This document shows positions 18,829 through 26,683 of a DNA stretch of 64,000 nucleotides, in pieces; positions within the stretch are counted from its first letter, which is position 1; each line of letters begins with the position of its first letter. The stretch is from Lysinibacillus sp. BPa_S21. GTDB lineage: Bacteria; Bacillota; Bacilli; Bacillales_A; Planococcaceae. Both the position numbers and the translations under genes were made by a program. A model generated the notes under the pieces. It saw only the letters and a program-made list of their open reading frames with translations, did no database searches and had not been told where the DNA came from. The stretch covers positions 434,001-498,000 of the forward strand of contig NZ_JALIRS010000004.1 in the NCBI RefSeq assembly GCF_023337795.1, read 5' to 3'.

Positions 18829-19029
18829 ATGAATAATGTAAAGAGAGTACATATAAAGAAAGATGAATCTGTCGAGTCTGCATTACTTTTAGTGATCAGT
18901 AAGTTATCTATTTCACAACCAGAGGAATCATTAAAGTTACTGGCAATGTGTGCAAAAGATGATATACCTAAGATGAGTGTTTTAAATTATGCACTAGATA
19001 TGGTTGAAAAGAATAATTATCTAAGCTAG
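18829..19029 (+). CDS. Hypothetical 66-aa protein in the intergenic divide
   Basis: A lone plus-strand gene between the two minus-strand arms. A GGAAGGGG ribosome binding site lies about 14 bases before the ATG; an in-frame ATT six bases earlier is better spaced. The protein is helical and leucine-rich, with no membrane segment. Its position next to a candidate origin and divergent promoters suggests a regulatory or replication role, but nothing in the sequence proves it. Confidence 0.6.
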   Translation: MNNVKRVHIKKDESVESALLLVISKLSISQPEESLKLLAMCAKDDIPKMSVLNYALDMVEKNNYLS

Positions 19030-19130
19030 ATTGAGTTTAAAATACATATCAATATTTTACTAAAAATAATAAATTTGTATTATAAGTTAGTTAGTAGGAA
19101 TACATATGTTTGATAAATAGTTAAATAATT

Positions 19131-19257
19131 TGACTCGAAAAGACGATTTCTAATGAAAGTATCATTACTCGTAACTAGATCTCATTTTAATAGTAGAAAT
19201 GTAGATTATATAAGGGGAATGATGCTACTTAGTCGTTTATTTTCGAGTCATTTTTAT
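19131..19257 (+). ncRNA. Candidate structured RNA closed by an 11-bp stem
   Basis: TGACTCGAAAA (19131-19141) pairs perfectly with TTTTCGAGTCA (19240-19250), followed by TTTTTAT as in a terminator. Inside, ACGA pairs with TCGT and AGTATCATT pairs with AATGATGCTACT with a small bulge, giving a long rod of about 120 nt. No ORF overlaps it. The fold resembles an independent small RNA; no known family is recognised. Confidence 0.5.
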
Positions 19258-19949
19258 GTTTAATTAGAGCTGCAAAATTAAGCTTATATTCAACGTTTAT
19301 AAGGATATTACATGTAATGTGTAATTTATATAGGAAATAGTCGTTCATGTTTAGTCGTGAATATCCAATGTTTATAATGGTTTTAGAGGTGAAAATACGG
19401 TGAATATAGGTTGAAAAGTGTGATTTGTGACTAATTTACTATTCTATGATATTCAATGATAGTAAGGATATTTGATGAAATTTACGATTACGATTACGAG
19501 TAATGGAACAGTGATTAAATAGGTAAGTAGTACTAATTTTAGGTATATCGGATTATTGATAGAGAAGGTGAGAGGAGAGTGATGAAAATATGAAAACGTA
19601 AAAATTATCATGGTGTGGAAATAGATGTGGTAGCCCTAATAATTGATCACTCCATAAAACTCAAGATGTAAACTAACCCCCATATCCAAGCTATAAGGGC
19701 ATATAATGTATATTATTTTACCTATATCTTACAATAAATACCATCTACAACTACCACTCTCACACCTAAAACTCTCCAATATCTCATAAAAAAATACGAA
19801 CATATGCTCCTATAACCGTAAAGTATAACTATATTATATAAAATCGAATATTAGCTTTTTTAAATCAGCAAAATTTAGAATGTGTTGTTATATTCGTAGT
19901 ATAACAGGACGCGCACAGTCGAGGTATTCTTTTTAAGTATTTCACTTTT

Positions 19950-19989
19950 TGTGGATATGTTGATAACCTGTGTATAACTTTGTTGATAA
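19950..19989 (-). other. Cluster of four DnaA-box-like sites, candidate origin
   Basis: Read on the minus strand the stretch contains TTATCAACA, TTATACACA, TTATCAACA and ATATCCACA (at 19989-19981, 19977-19969, 19966-19958 and 19958-19950), all in one orientation with starts 8-12 bases apart. The consensus is TTATCCACA; one site fits TTATNCACA exactly and the others differ by one base. An AT-only-like stretch (about 19990-20020) follows and could unwind. This suggests DnaA-dependent replication initiation or DnaA control. Confidence 0.65.
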
Positions 19990-20145
19990 TTTTAATTGTA
20001 GTATAAATTATTATATTCAACTCTTTACTCTGGTAGCAATTACATTAATATCACTCTAACTATACTTATAACTGTTAGCAGCATATACACATTTATAAAT
20101 AACTAACAATTTAATCAGCAAAATTCAATAATCAAACTCCATACA

Positions 20146-20184
20146 AAATAAAAAAGCAGCAAGTATATTTCAACTCGCTACTAA
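20146..20184 (-). terminator. Minus-strand terminator in the non-coding region
   Basis: On the minus strand AGTAGCGAGT pairs with ACTTGCTGCT (10 bp including G-U pairs) and is followed by TTTTTTATTTT. It lies almost 500 bases past the 20.67 kb gene, so a long untranslated transcript end, or a separate RNA, ends here. Confidence 0.8.
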
Positions 20185-20587
20185 TCTAATGTTAAACTGT
20201 TATGTAAATAATAAAATAGGATAACATTTATTTATTAAGGTTACTGGTACTACTCATTGCAATAATAATTGAATGTTTTATATAAACAATAGAATATGTA
20301 AAATATAAAAATGAGAAAAATAAAATGTAGTTGCATAGTATCTTACATATAGTAATAGTGCTTGATAGTCATATTACAAGTAGTACTCCTATATCTTACT
20401 TCTTTAACTTTGATGATTATTATCTTATCAACTTACTTTACTTGTACACTAAACATACTATCTAGTTATTAACTGTTATATAAATGATAGTCACATAAGC
20501 TAACTAACTTGTTAGCGTTGTGGACAAACGACTGCTTGCAGTTGTGCGTCAGGCACTTAATCTCTTTATTACGATCAACGTTGAAAC

Positions 20588-20642
20588 TTGGCTATAATAT
20601 CCTCCATTATATATTAGTATTAAATAGGGATATTATAGCCAA
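20588..20642 (-). repeat. Perfect 14-bp inverted repeat downstream of the 20.67 kb gene
   Basis: TTGGCTATAATATC (20588-20601) and GATATTATAGCCAA (20629-20642) are perfect inverted repeats around a 27-base loop. An AATACATAA copy sits directly before it on the minus strand. No T run follows in either direction, so it is not a standard terminator; an RNA-stabilising 3' hairpin or a protein site is possible. Confidence 0.6.
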
Positions 20643-20668
20643 AATAATTTATGTATTTATACCGTTAA

Positions 20669-21880
20669 TCACATTAACTCTGGTAACTCTAAAGTAATAT
20701 CTTCAACTTGTTTTGGTTGTATCTTAAACATTGCATGTGCTTGTTGTGGTGTTAAGCTATTATCAATTAAGAATGTATTGAGTAACTCATAGCTATTTAT
20801 GTATGATGTACTTGAACGTCTAATCAGTTTATCGTTCACATCCTTATCTTTATCTAAATAATCTATAAGTATCTTACTGGCATCATTAGAACGATTGCGT
20901 GCATTTTCCATTATACGTTTCCTTACTTCATAATTAACTTTGTTATGTATTAATTGCTTTTCTATCTTATCTAACAAATCTATGCGCTCATCTTCCAAGT
21001 GATCATTATTAAATATAAGATGGTGTGACTTGAAACTTCTAAGTATATTTAGTTCCTTTAATAGTCTATCATTTACTATCTTATTAAATTTGAATGTCAA
21101 TCCTTCTTTGTATAGTACATTGTATTTATCATCTTTATTGAATCCTAACTGAATCATTGTTTCTCTATGTATACGTAATATGTTTCTTAATTCATCTGTA
21201 GTAGCTTCTCTAAGAGCTTCTTTGGTTTGTAACGGTGCAGGTTTATATGTAGTCCTTTCTATTCCATTATGGTCTATATTGCTATCGATATATAGCTTTA
21301 AATTTCCATACTCATTGTAATTAGTAGAAGCTAACTCGACAACTTTAATCATAATAACTTCTTTGTGAAATAGAAGCTTTTTCTTTTCGAGCCTATTCAT
21401 AATTGTCTTTAAGTTTCCTACTAGGGAACTGTTTACATTATTGTAATAGTCATTAACATGCTCTAAATCAATATTTAATCCATTAGCAAGGAGTGGGCGA
21501 TTGTAACCATAATACTTACTATAATTATGATTAACCAGTTTTAATGCTTGCATAAGTGCATTATTAGGTAACAACAATTCACCGTCACCGCAAAGCATTA
21601 AATCAATAAGTAATAGTTCTGCATCAGTTATGTACGGTGCTGTATTTCCATTTAATGAGCGGTTATCATTCTTTTCTTTTGGCTCTTGGTATATTTCTTT
21701 GATAATAAATTTACGTCCTTGTTTATCGTAGTCAATGTATCTTTCCAATTCTTTTAATTGTGATGTCTTAGCAGCTCCAGATTTTACTTTTTCACCTAAT
21801 ACAGTACATAATTCAGGATAATTCTTAAATACGTCTCCAACCTTAACGTTATCTAAATTAATATTAATCAACCTTTCCAT
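20669..21880 (-). CDS. Hypothetical phage protein, about 403 residues
   Basis: Start at ATG 21880 (MERLININLD); the longer frame to 21925 would overlap the HNH gene by 62 bases. The first 70 residues contain a motif-like segment (KVGDVFKNYPELCTVLGEKV, then YIDYDKQG) seen at the N-terminus of many Bacillus phage and plasmid proteins of unknown function. The remainder is helical. It overlaps the HNH gene by 17 bases and is probably co-transcribed. Location next to the candidate origin hints at a replication or DNA-binding role, unproven. Confidence 0.7.
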   Translation of the reverse strand: MERLININLDNVKVGDVFKNYPELCTVLGEKVKSGAAKTSQLKELERYIDYDKQGRKFIIKEIYQEPKEKNDNRSLNGNTAPYITDAELLLIDLMLCGDGELLLPNNALMQALKLVNHNYSKYYGYNRPLLANGLNIDLEHVNDYYNNVNSSLVGNLKTIMNRLEKKKLLFHKEVIMIKVVELASTNYNEYGNLKLYIDSNIDHNGIERTTYKPAPLQTKEALREATTDELRNILRIHRETMIQLGFNKDDKYNVLYKEGLTFKFNKIVNDRLLKELNILRSFKSHHLIFNNDHLEDERIDLLDKIEKQLIHNKVNYEVRKRIMENARNRSNDASKILIDYLDKDKDVNDKLIRRSSTSYINSYELLNTFLIDNSLTPQQAHAMFKIQPKQVEDITLELPELM

Positions 21881-22835
21881 TTTTAATATTTTCACAATGA
21901 TATACATACTCTTTGTATTCATCAAATGTATATCCGTTTAATTCAGCAATATAAGTTAAGGCATCAATAAATAGATCTTCTTTGATATCAAATCTTTTAG
22001 CGTTATTCTTATACCATTCAAATACGTTACTATCATGCTTAGATGAATTTATACTGTCCCAAATTGGAAGCATGTTAGAAAGTGTAGTGCCTTCAATTTC
22101 CCATGCAACTGGTATTACATGATCCATATGCAAATTTACTTCTTTACCTGTAAACGCACATTTATCATCAAACATTTTTAATAATTCACTTTTTTCTTCT
22201 TCTGTAAAGTCATTCTTTAATTTTTTCAATCTTTCGATTCTTTTATTTTTGTTAGTTATGTATGGATAATTAAATTGATTTTGTACTTCCATTGTGTTAA
22301 GTACATCTTCATTTTCATATAATCTTAACTTTTTTGCGTTTAAAATGACTGTAACGTGATTAATGTTTTCTGCTTCCAGTACTCTTATGTAATTATGTTT
22401 TAGTAGTTCGTCTAAATTGTTTTGAATTCCATGCTTTTTATTAATTCTAACAAAGAAAGAGGGGACTGATATGTTTACTATCATGTTCATTAACCATTTT
22501 AATGTTTCATTTGTCAGAAATGGTCTATGTTCATTTGCAATTTGAATTAAAAAATCATCATCTCTAACTAGCTTTAAACTATTAATAAATGAGTGATGTC
22601 TTTTTATTTTGTTTTTGCATATGAAACAATTTACATGTTCTTGATTCGGGTCATTAGATTCTGAATCATAGATGCCAAATATTAAAAATACACTGGAAGA
22701 TGATCCATAATAATGTTCGCATGGTATACATACTTCAGCTACTTCTTCGTTATCAATAAGTTGGGACTCTATGTATTGTAATTCCTTTTCTAACTCTTCT
22801 TTTCTTTGTTTTAGTTTTTCAGTTTTACTGTTCAT
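21864..22835 (-). CDS. HNH endonuclease
   Basis: A 323-residue nuclease. Residues 1-30 form a coiled coil, CIPC (36-39) and CFIC (70-73) are likely zinc pairs, and the C-terminal domain has the canonical HNH series CAFTG (226-230), HMDHVIP (236-242), NMLP (254-257) and NSSK (263-266). This core is like that of restriction-type HNH enzymes rather than the homing enzyme at 9.4 kb. Translationally coupled to the downstream gene. It may be a homing, restriction or anti-competitor nuclease. Confidence 0.85.
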   Translation of the reverse strand: MNSKTEKLKQRKEELEKELQYIESQLIDNEEVAEVCIPCEHYYGSSSSVFLIFGIYDSESNDPNQEHVNCFICKNKIKRHHSFINSLKLVRDDDFLIQIANEHRPFLTNETLKWLMNMIVNISVPSFFVRINKKHGIQNNLDELLKHNYIRVLEAENINHVTVILNAKKLRLYENEDVLNTMEVQNQFNYPYITNKNKRIERLKKLKNDFTEEEKSELLKMFDDKCAFTGKEVNLHMDHVIPVAWEIEGTTLSNMLPIWDSINSSKHDSNVFEWYKNNAKRFDIKEDLFIDALTYIAELNGYTFDEYKEYVYHCENIKNGKVD

Positions 22836-23026
22836 CTAATCAATTCCTTTTCTATTATTAATGTGTAGTAGGGAAGTGGTACAACTCTATAATGTATCGG
22901 CTCTAATCATATTCAATTTTGAATCAATCCTTTGTTATGTATTTTATATATTTATAATTTTTAGTAACGGCAAAAAGAGAGCAGCTTAAATATAAGTTAG
23001 CTGCTCAAAATATCACAATTCTCATT
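22836..23026 (-). promoter_or_regulatory. Promoter region of the HNH operon
   Basis: On the minus strand TTGAAT (22916-22911) and ATTATA (22893-22888) are 17 bases apart, with an AATACATAA copy 20-30 bases upstream (about 22930-22945). A GTAGGGAA-like segment follows in the leader. The terminator of the preceding gene lies at 22971-23007. Confidence 0.5.
22971..23007 (-). terminator. Terminator after the small membrane protein gene
   Basis: On the minus strand GAGCAGCT pairs with AGCTGCTC (8 bp perfect) around a 12-base loop, then CTCTTTTTG. Confidence 0.85.
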
Positions 23027-23212
23027 TTAATTTCCCTTTGATCCAATCACTGTAATCACAATTCTAACTATAAATACAATCACAAGTATTCCGTACAATC
23101 CAATAATAACCCAATCAAATACAGTTAAGTTTCCGAAATCAATCCACTGATACATAAGAAACGGTAAGAACAAGATAAAAAATAAATTAAGATAACCGAT
23201 TTTTTTTAGCAT
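23027..23212 (-). CDS. Small membrane protein, two transmembrane segments
   Basis: A 61-residue protein with two hydrophobic segments (roughly residues 6-22 and 33-55) and a basic C-terminus, likely inserted in the host membrane. A terminator follows directly. The upstream sequence holds a 51-aa ORF and a sigma-A promoter. No family recognised; holin-like size, but no lysin gene is nearby. Confidence 0.6.
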   Translation of the reverse strand: MLKKIGYLNLFFILFLPFLMYQWIDFGNLTVFDWVIIGLYGILVIVFIVRIVITVIGSKGN

Positions 23213-23271
23213 ATTTTAAGTGAGTATGGTAATATTATTATCAATAGGGAAGGGGAATAAATCCCCTCCGA

Positions 23272-23427
23272 CTACTTGCGACTTTTCTTCTTTGGCTTTT
23301 GGTAGGGCTTAGAAGAAGGTCGCTTTTTGCTTGTCCTCATATCGTGTATGTCTTTTAAGGAAGAAGTAATTCCTTTAAAGATTGCTACGACTGAGCCTGT
23401 TATCATGATAATGTGTTCAATATCCAT
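23272..23427 (-). CDS. 51-aa protein with a hydrophobic N-terminus and very basic tail
   Basis: An ORF starting at ATG 23427 behind GGAAAGGAGATG, about 40 bases downstream of a good promoter. The N-terminal 20 residues are hydrophobic and the last 20 are almost all K, R, P and S, a single-span membrane anchor with a positively charged tail. Possibly a small holin-like or DNA-tethering peptide; function unknown. Confidence 0.6.
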   Translation of the reverse strand: MDIEHIIMITGSVVAIFKGITSSLKDIHDMRTSKKRPSSKPYQKPKKKSRK

Positions 23428-23465
23428 ACTTCACTGTGTCATCTCCTTTCCTTTAATATATTACT

Positions 23466-23494
23466 ATTATATACCATAAATTAATAAAACACAA
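23466..23494 (-). promoter_or_regulatory. Sigma-A promoter with upstream AATACATAA element
   Basis: On the minus strand TTGTGT (23494-23489) and TATAAT (23471-23466) are 17 bases apart. An AATACATAA copy (about 23501-23518, in AATAAAATACATAAAT context) lies just upstream of -35. Confidence 0.8.
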
Positions 23495-23527
23495 TACTAT
23501 TTATGTATTTTATTAAATAATTTCACG

Positions 23528-23851
23528 CTAAATATATCTACTCAATTTGTAGACTCTATTGTTTTTAAATTTAATTCTATATTCATCGTCTGACTTTTTA
23601 ACCATATCAATTACTTTTCCATTTATTATTTCTATACTGCGTAATCCATTATTTATCTCATTGTTACATACTGTAATAAAATATAACTGTTCACCTTGAA
23701 GCGGTTCGCATTTCCACTTTTCAAATTTTAATTTTGTACTAGGCAGTGGAGTAGGCGGATTAAGGTTTAATTTAAAGATAACTTTACTTATAAGCTTTAT
23801 TACATGCTCTTTAATACTAAATTGTTTATGGTGTTCTCTACGTGTAATCAT
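23528..23851 (-). CDS. Hypothetical 107-aa basic protein
   Basis: A basic, proline-containing protein with no recognisable motif. The C-terminal half looks like a small beta-barrel (ISIEII-type strands, then YRIKFKNNRVYKL). The ribosome binding site is weak (AGAAG), so expression may be low. Another AATACATAA-like copy (AAATAATAAAATACAACAC) lies about 60 bases upstream of its start. Confidence 0.55.
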   Translation of the reverse strand: MITRREHHKQFSIKEHVIKLISKVIFKLNLNPPTPLPSTKLKFEKWKCEPLQGEQLYFITVCNNEINNGLRSIEIINGKVIDMVKKSDDEYRIKFKNNRVYKLSRYI

Positions 23852-23933
23852 AGGCTTCTACATTGAAAATTTACAATAATTTTGATTATCATGTTTTATC
23901 GATCCTTTTCGTGTTGTATTTTATTATTTAATT

Positions 23934-24197
23934 TTAAACCATTGCCGTTAATTTAAAATTAACGCTTTTGTTTATAACTTCATACATCTTTAATTTGTCT
24001 TTCATATCAGATAAATTAGAAGTGCATTTCATAAACCCTATTCCTAAATCGATCCAAAGCATTACAGCGTTAACTAACTTTACTTTGCTATTTTTATCAT
24101 AACCATTTCTAATCATAATTGATTCACGAATGATCTTATATTCTTTATTTAACTCTTTTAAAGTTGTGAATGGTTGGCTTGTTTCAAGAGTTTTCAT
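23934..24197 (-). CDS. Hypothetical 87-aa helical protein
   Basis: A helical protein behind a perfect GGAGGTAAAATAAA ribosome binding site. It lies downstream of the AP2-domain gene, from which it is separated by a terminator-like hairpin. No membrane segment or motif. Confidence 0.6.
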   Translation of the reverse strand: MKTLETSQPFTTLKELNKEYKIIRESIMIRNGYDKNSKVKLVNAVMLWIDLGIGFMKCTSNLSDMKDKLKMYEVINKSVNFKLTAMV

Positions 24198-24239
24198 TTT
24201 ATTTTACCTCCAATTATTTAGATAAAAAGCATATATTAT

Positions 24240-24272
24240 TTAAAGAAGAGTAGGGGAGAAATAATCTCCCGA
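24240..24272 (-). terminator. Terminator-like hairpin after the AP2-domain gene
   Basis: On the minus strand GGGAGA pairs with TCTCCC and is followed by CCTACTCTTCTTTAA. The 16-base string TTCTCCCCTACTCTTC recurs at about 12291-12306, which points to a conserved 3' element rather than chance. The pyrimidine tail is a weak terminator. Confidence 0.5.
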
Positions 24273-24274
24273 AC

Positions 24275-24727
24275 TTATTTAGGTAAATGTTCAGACTCTA
24301 ATATCAAGCGTCCTTTATAATAAGCATCTTCTGGTGTTAAAAATCCAGACTTATAATGTCTCTTGCCTTTAACTGTTATCCAAGCACGATAGCGAACTTC
24401 TTTAGATTTACGGGTATAATACTTGCTAACTCCTCTAAACCCAGTTGTACTATCTTTGCGAGGATCTTTATCTTTAAAGAGAGGTTTCACAATACCGTCA
24501 ACTCGTTTATTGTCATATTCTTCTCTCAAGTTTTTAAAATCTTTATCTTTTTTATAACACCCACACGATTGCGTTTCGCCACTTTTTAGGTAGTTACCAA
24601 TCTTATCGACTATCTCTCCGCAGTCACATTTACATGACCATACAGTACGATTATTTTTATTGTAATCAGCTCGATTTATGACTGTTAATCTACCAAAACG
24701 TTTACCAGTTAAATCTATTAATTTCAT
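24275..24727 (-). CDS. AP2-domain DNA-binding protein, homing-endonuclease-derived
   Basis: A 150-residue protein. The N-terminus (LTGKRFGRLTVI, then W30, CKCDCG and SCGC) is the zinc-type module found at the front of phage HNH-AP2 homing enzymes. Residues 95-146 form an AP2 domain (GFRGVSKYY, then YRAWITVKGKR). No HNH catalytic core lies between the two, so it probably binds DNA without cutting. It could be a relic or a repurposed regulator. Confidence 0.82.
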   Translation of the reverse strand: MKLIDLTGKRFGRLTVINRADYNKNNRTVWSCKCDCGEIVDKIGNYLKSGETQSCGCYKKDKDFKNLREEYDNKRVDGIVKPLFKDKDPRKDSTTGFRGVSKYYTRKSKEVRYRAWITVKGKRHYKSGFLTPEDAYYKGRLILESEHLPK

Positions 24728-24752
24728 TTTTATATACCTCTAACAGGACTAA

Positions 24753-24920
24753 CTATGCTCGTACTTGCAAAGCATTATAATCATAATCTTCACCGTCTGC
24801 CCAAGCATTAAGATCAAAATCTGTTAAATCAAGTATATCCTCTACACTCATTGAATGATTAGTTACAACCTCCGTCAATACTTCAACATTGTTTTCATCA
24901 TGTACATAAACTAATTTCAT
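24753..24920 (-). CDS. Hypothetical 55-aa acidic protein
   Basis: Start chosen at ATG 24920, which follows GGAGGAAAAACAA; the earlier in-frame ATG at 24956 has no ribosome binding site. The protein is acidic, starts MKLVYVHDENN and is otherwise unrecognised. It is the first gene after the promoter at 25.06 kb. Confidence 0.6.
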   Translation of the reverse strand: MKLVYVHDENNVEVLTEVVTNHSMSVEDILDLTDFDLNAWADGEDYDYNALQVRA

Positions 24921-25060
24921 TTGTTTTTCCTCCCAAAATTTAGTATGTAGTTTCATTCTAACTTAAAACCTAATCTAAATAAATAACTGTATCTAATTTA
25001 CTTACTTAGATTAAGCTTTAAGCAGTCAACTTAATGACTCGTTACTATTTCCTTGTCTTT

Positions 25061-25089
25061 ATAATACTACAGATACACAATAATGTAAA
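25061..25089 (-). promoter_or_regulatory. Sigma-A promoter with upstream AATACATAA element
   Basis: On the minus strand TTTACA (25089-25084) and TATTAT (25066-25061) are 17 bases apart, with an AATACATAA copy at 25095-25110 directly upstream. Confidence 0.8.
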
Positions 25090-25107
25090 GTTGTATTATG
25101 TATTTTA

Positions 25108-25251
25108 TTAATTAATTATTGTCATTAAAAATAAAGCAACTGAAATTGCATTAACAGTAACTCCGATCTTATAAAAAGAAACCTTATCTTCTTGCGAGTC
25201 ATCATCCATCCATAAAAAATCATCTACAACAGACTTAATTTTACTAATCAT
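25108..25251 (-). CDS. Hypothetical 47-aa protein with C-terminal membrane segment
   Basis: Two consecutive ATG codons (25254 and 25251) follow AGGAGGAATC; the second has the better spacing. An acidic N-terminal half is followed by a single hydrophobic span near the C-terminus (VNAISVALFLMTI), so it is probably a tail-anchored membrane protein. Confidence 0.55.
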   Translation of the reverse strand: MISKIKSVVDDFLWMDDDSQEDKVSFYKIGVTVNAISVALFLMTIIN

Positions 25252-25291
25252 CATGATTCCTCCTATGGAAGATGAGAGTAGGGAAAACCTC

Positions 25292-25507
25292 TCAATCATC
25301 AAATTTTAATTTTATATGCTTATCTACATTATCAGCAACAACGATCAATTCATTTTGAATAACTTCAACAATAATACTTGTATCGTTTTCTGCAGCTATA
25401 CAGTTAATACTATCTTTATACTTTTGGATCTTGCTGTATAACTCATTTGAGTTCTTACTTGCTTTTAAATCATCTATGATGTGTCTTAAATCAGCGTATA
25501 CTTTCAA
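25292..25507 (-). CDS. Hypothetical 71-aa helical protein, TTG start
   Basis: TTG at 25507 lies 9 bases after AAGGAGGTAG. An AATACATAA-like copy (GATACATAAAAAGG) lies directly before the ribosome binding site. The protein is helical and charged with a beta strand in the middle (SIIVEVIQNELIVV). Function unknown. Confidence 0.6.
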   Translation of the reverse strand: MKVYADLRHIIDDLKASKNSNELYSKIQKYKDSINCIAAENDTSIIVEVIQNELIVVADNVDKHIKLKFDD

Positions 25508-25575
25508 TTTGTTCTACCTCCTTTTTATGTATCTAACTTGTTGTAGGAGGGAGAGGAGTAATTAATATGGTTATT

Positions 25576-25782
25576 TTATTTAGAAGTAACTTCTTTAAAG
25601 GCGTCTAATACTTGCCAACTACCACTGTTGACAGTTACTTTATTTTTATTTGAGTTACACCATCTTGTTACTTCTGCCATGTCATTAAATGACTTGCATT
25701 TCCTTAAGCCTCTTTTAATTGTCGTATACCATACTTGATATTTTCCATTTAAGCCAATTTGAGCATATAAAGAATCAAACAT
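25576..25782 (-). CDS. Hypothetical 68-aa protein
   Basis: A small protein with several tryptophans and a KCKSFNDMAEV-type helix, behind AAAAGGAGTGAATAAAA. It is one of a string of small genes read toward the 25.06 kb promoter. No family recognised. Confidence 0.6.
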   Translation of the reverse strand: MFDSLYAQIGLNGKYQVWYTTIKRGLRKCKSFNDMAEVTRWCNSNKNKVTVNSGSWQVLDAFKEVTSK

Positions 25783-25834
25783 TTTTATTCACTCCTTTTC
25801 TTATATTTTTTAGATAAAAAAACAGTTGTTTTAC

Positions 25835-26068
25835 TTAATCTTCATCATTGTCCAATTCTCGATAGTGTACATAGTTTTCATGATTGTAAATTAGTTCATG
25901 TAAAGGCTCTATAACGTCTAATAAGTCAACTGCATCGGTTTCAGTATAGCTAATGATTGTATTAAGTAACTCTTCATGCTTTTCGCTATATGGGATCTTG
26001 TACTCTCTAAGAGTAAGTAGGCATGATTTATATATTTGTTCTAATTGTGTAATGTTCATTTTATTCAC
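25835..26068 (-). CDS. Hypothetical 77-aa acidic helical protein
   Basis: A leucine-rich acidic protein behind a GGAGTGAATAAA ribosome binding site, 15 bases downstream of the next gene upstream. No motif recognised. Confidence 0.6.
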   Translation of the reverse strand: MNKMNITQLEQIYKSCLLTLREYKIPYSEKHEELLNTIISYTETDAVDLLDVIEPLHELIYNHENYVHYRELDNDED

Positions 26069-26083
26069 TCCATTTATTAAAAG

Positions 26084-26281
26084 TTAATCATCTAATCCAT
26101 CTTCAAAAATCTTGAAAAACACATAGTCAGAAAGCCAATCATTAAAGTTTTTGTGATCGGTTTCTTCATGTCTTAATTCCTCTAAATACATTTTATAAGC
26201 TACATTTCTTTCATTGTCTGACATGTTTTCAATGTAAGCTATTGATTGGCTTTCTGGACATCTCATATGTTTATTCTCCAT
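26084..26281 (-). CDS. Hypothetical 65-aa acidic protein
   Basis: A small, strongly acidic protein starting MENKHMRCP. The ATG is 11 bases after the stop of the secreted-protein gene and the ribosome binding site overlaps that stop. Probably part of the same operon. Function unknown. Confidence 0.58.
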   Translation of the reverse strand: MENKHMRCPESQSIAYIENMSDNERNVAYKMYLEELRHEETDHKNFNDWLSDYVFFKIFEDGLDD

Positions 26282-26292
26282 TCATGATTTAA

Positions 26293-26655
26293 TTACTTAG
26301 CTTCTTTAATCTTCATAAGTTCCCATAAAGAATCGTCTGCAAAAGTACCGATAAACTTTTTACCATGATGAAGGGTAGTAGTATCAATTTTAAAATTCTC
26401 ATCTATTTTATAATCGTTTAATCCAACATAAACAACGTTTTCAGTTTCTGCTTTAGGATCTAAGAAGTAGTGACCATACTCATTACTATACATATAGAAT
26501 AATTCTGTTTGATTATCTTTTAATTTACTTGTTTGTACTAAAGTGCATTTACTTGAAGTGTTTTTTATTTCTTTAGCTAAGACTTCTGTATTTGAAACTC
26601 CAGTGAAAAGTGTGAAAGCTGCAGCAATTGAAAGTAAAATGTTTTTGATTTTCAT
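26293..26655 (-). CDS. Secreted protein with Sec signal peptide
   Basis: A 120-residue protein whose N-terminus has a basic start (MKIKN), a hydrophobic core (ILLSIAAAFTLFTGV) and a likely signal peptidase I site after VLA (about residue 27). The exported part is about 90 residues, beta-rich and tyrosine-rich, without cysteine pairs. A phage-carried exported protein in an accessory block may alter the lysogen surface or exclude other phages; that is inference. Strong ribosome binding site AAGGATGG. Confidence 0.7.
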   Translation of the reverse strand: MKIKNILLSIAAAFTLFTGVSNTEVLAKEIKNTSSKCTLVQTSKLKDNQTELFYMYSNEYGHYFLDPKAETENVVYVGLNDYKIDENFKIDTTTLHHGKKFIGTFADDSLWELMKIKEAK

Positions 26656-26683
26656 AATTAAGTACCATCCTTTTTTTATTTTA

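Larger units (their letters stand above)
19030..20668. other. 1.6-kb non-coding region with candidate replication origin
   Basis: No ORF with a ribosome binding site is present. The plus strand is G-rich over C up to about 19,640 and C-rich over G after that, consistent with convergent non-coding transcripts. It contains a self-closing candidate RNA (19131-19257), four DnaA-box-like sites (19950-19989) followed by a very AT-rich stretch, a minus-strand terminator (20146-20184) and a 14-bp stem-loop (20588-20642). Confidence 0.6.

Noticed and set aside
20509-20697. 62-codon plus-strand frame
   Set aside because: Overlaps the end of the opposite-strand gene and the stem-loop; no ribosome binding site.
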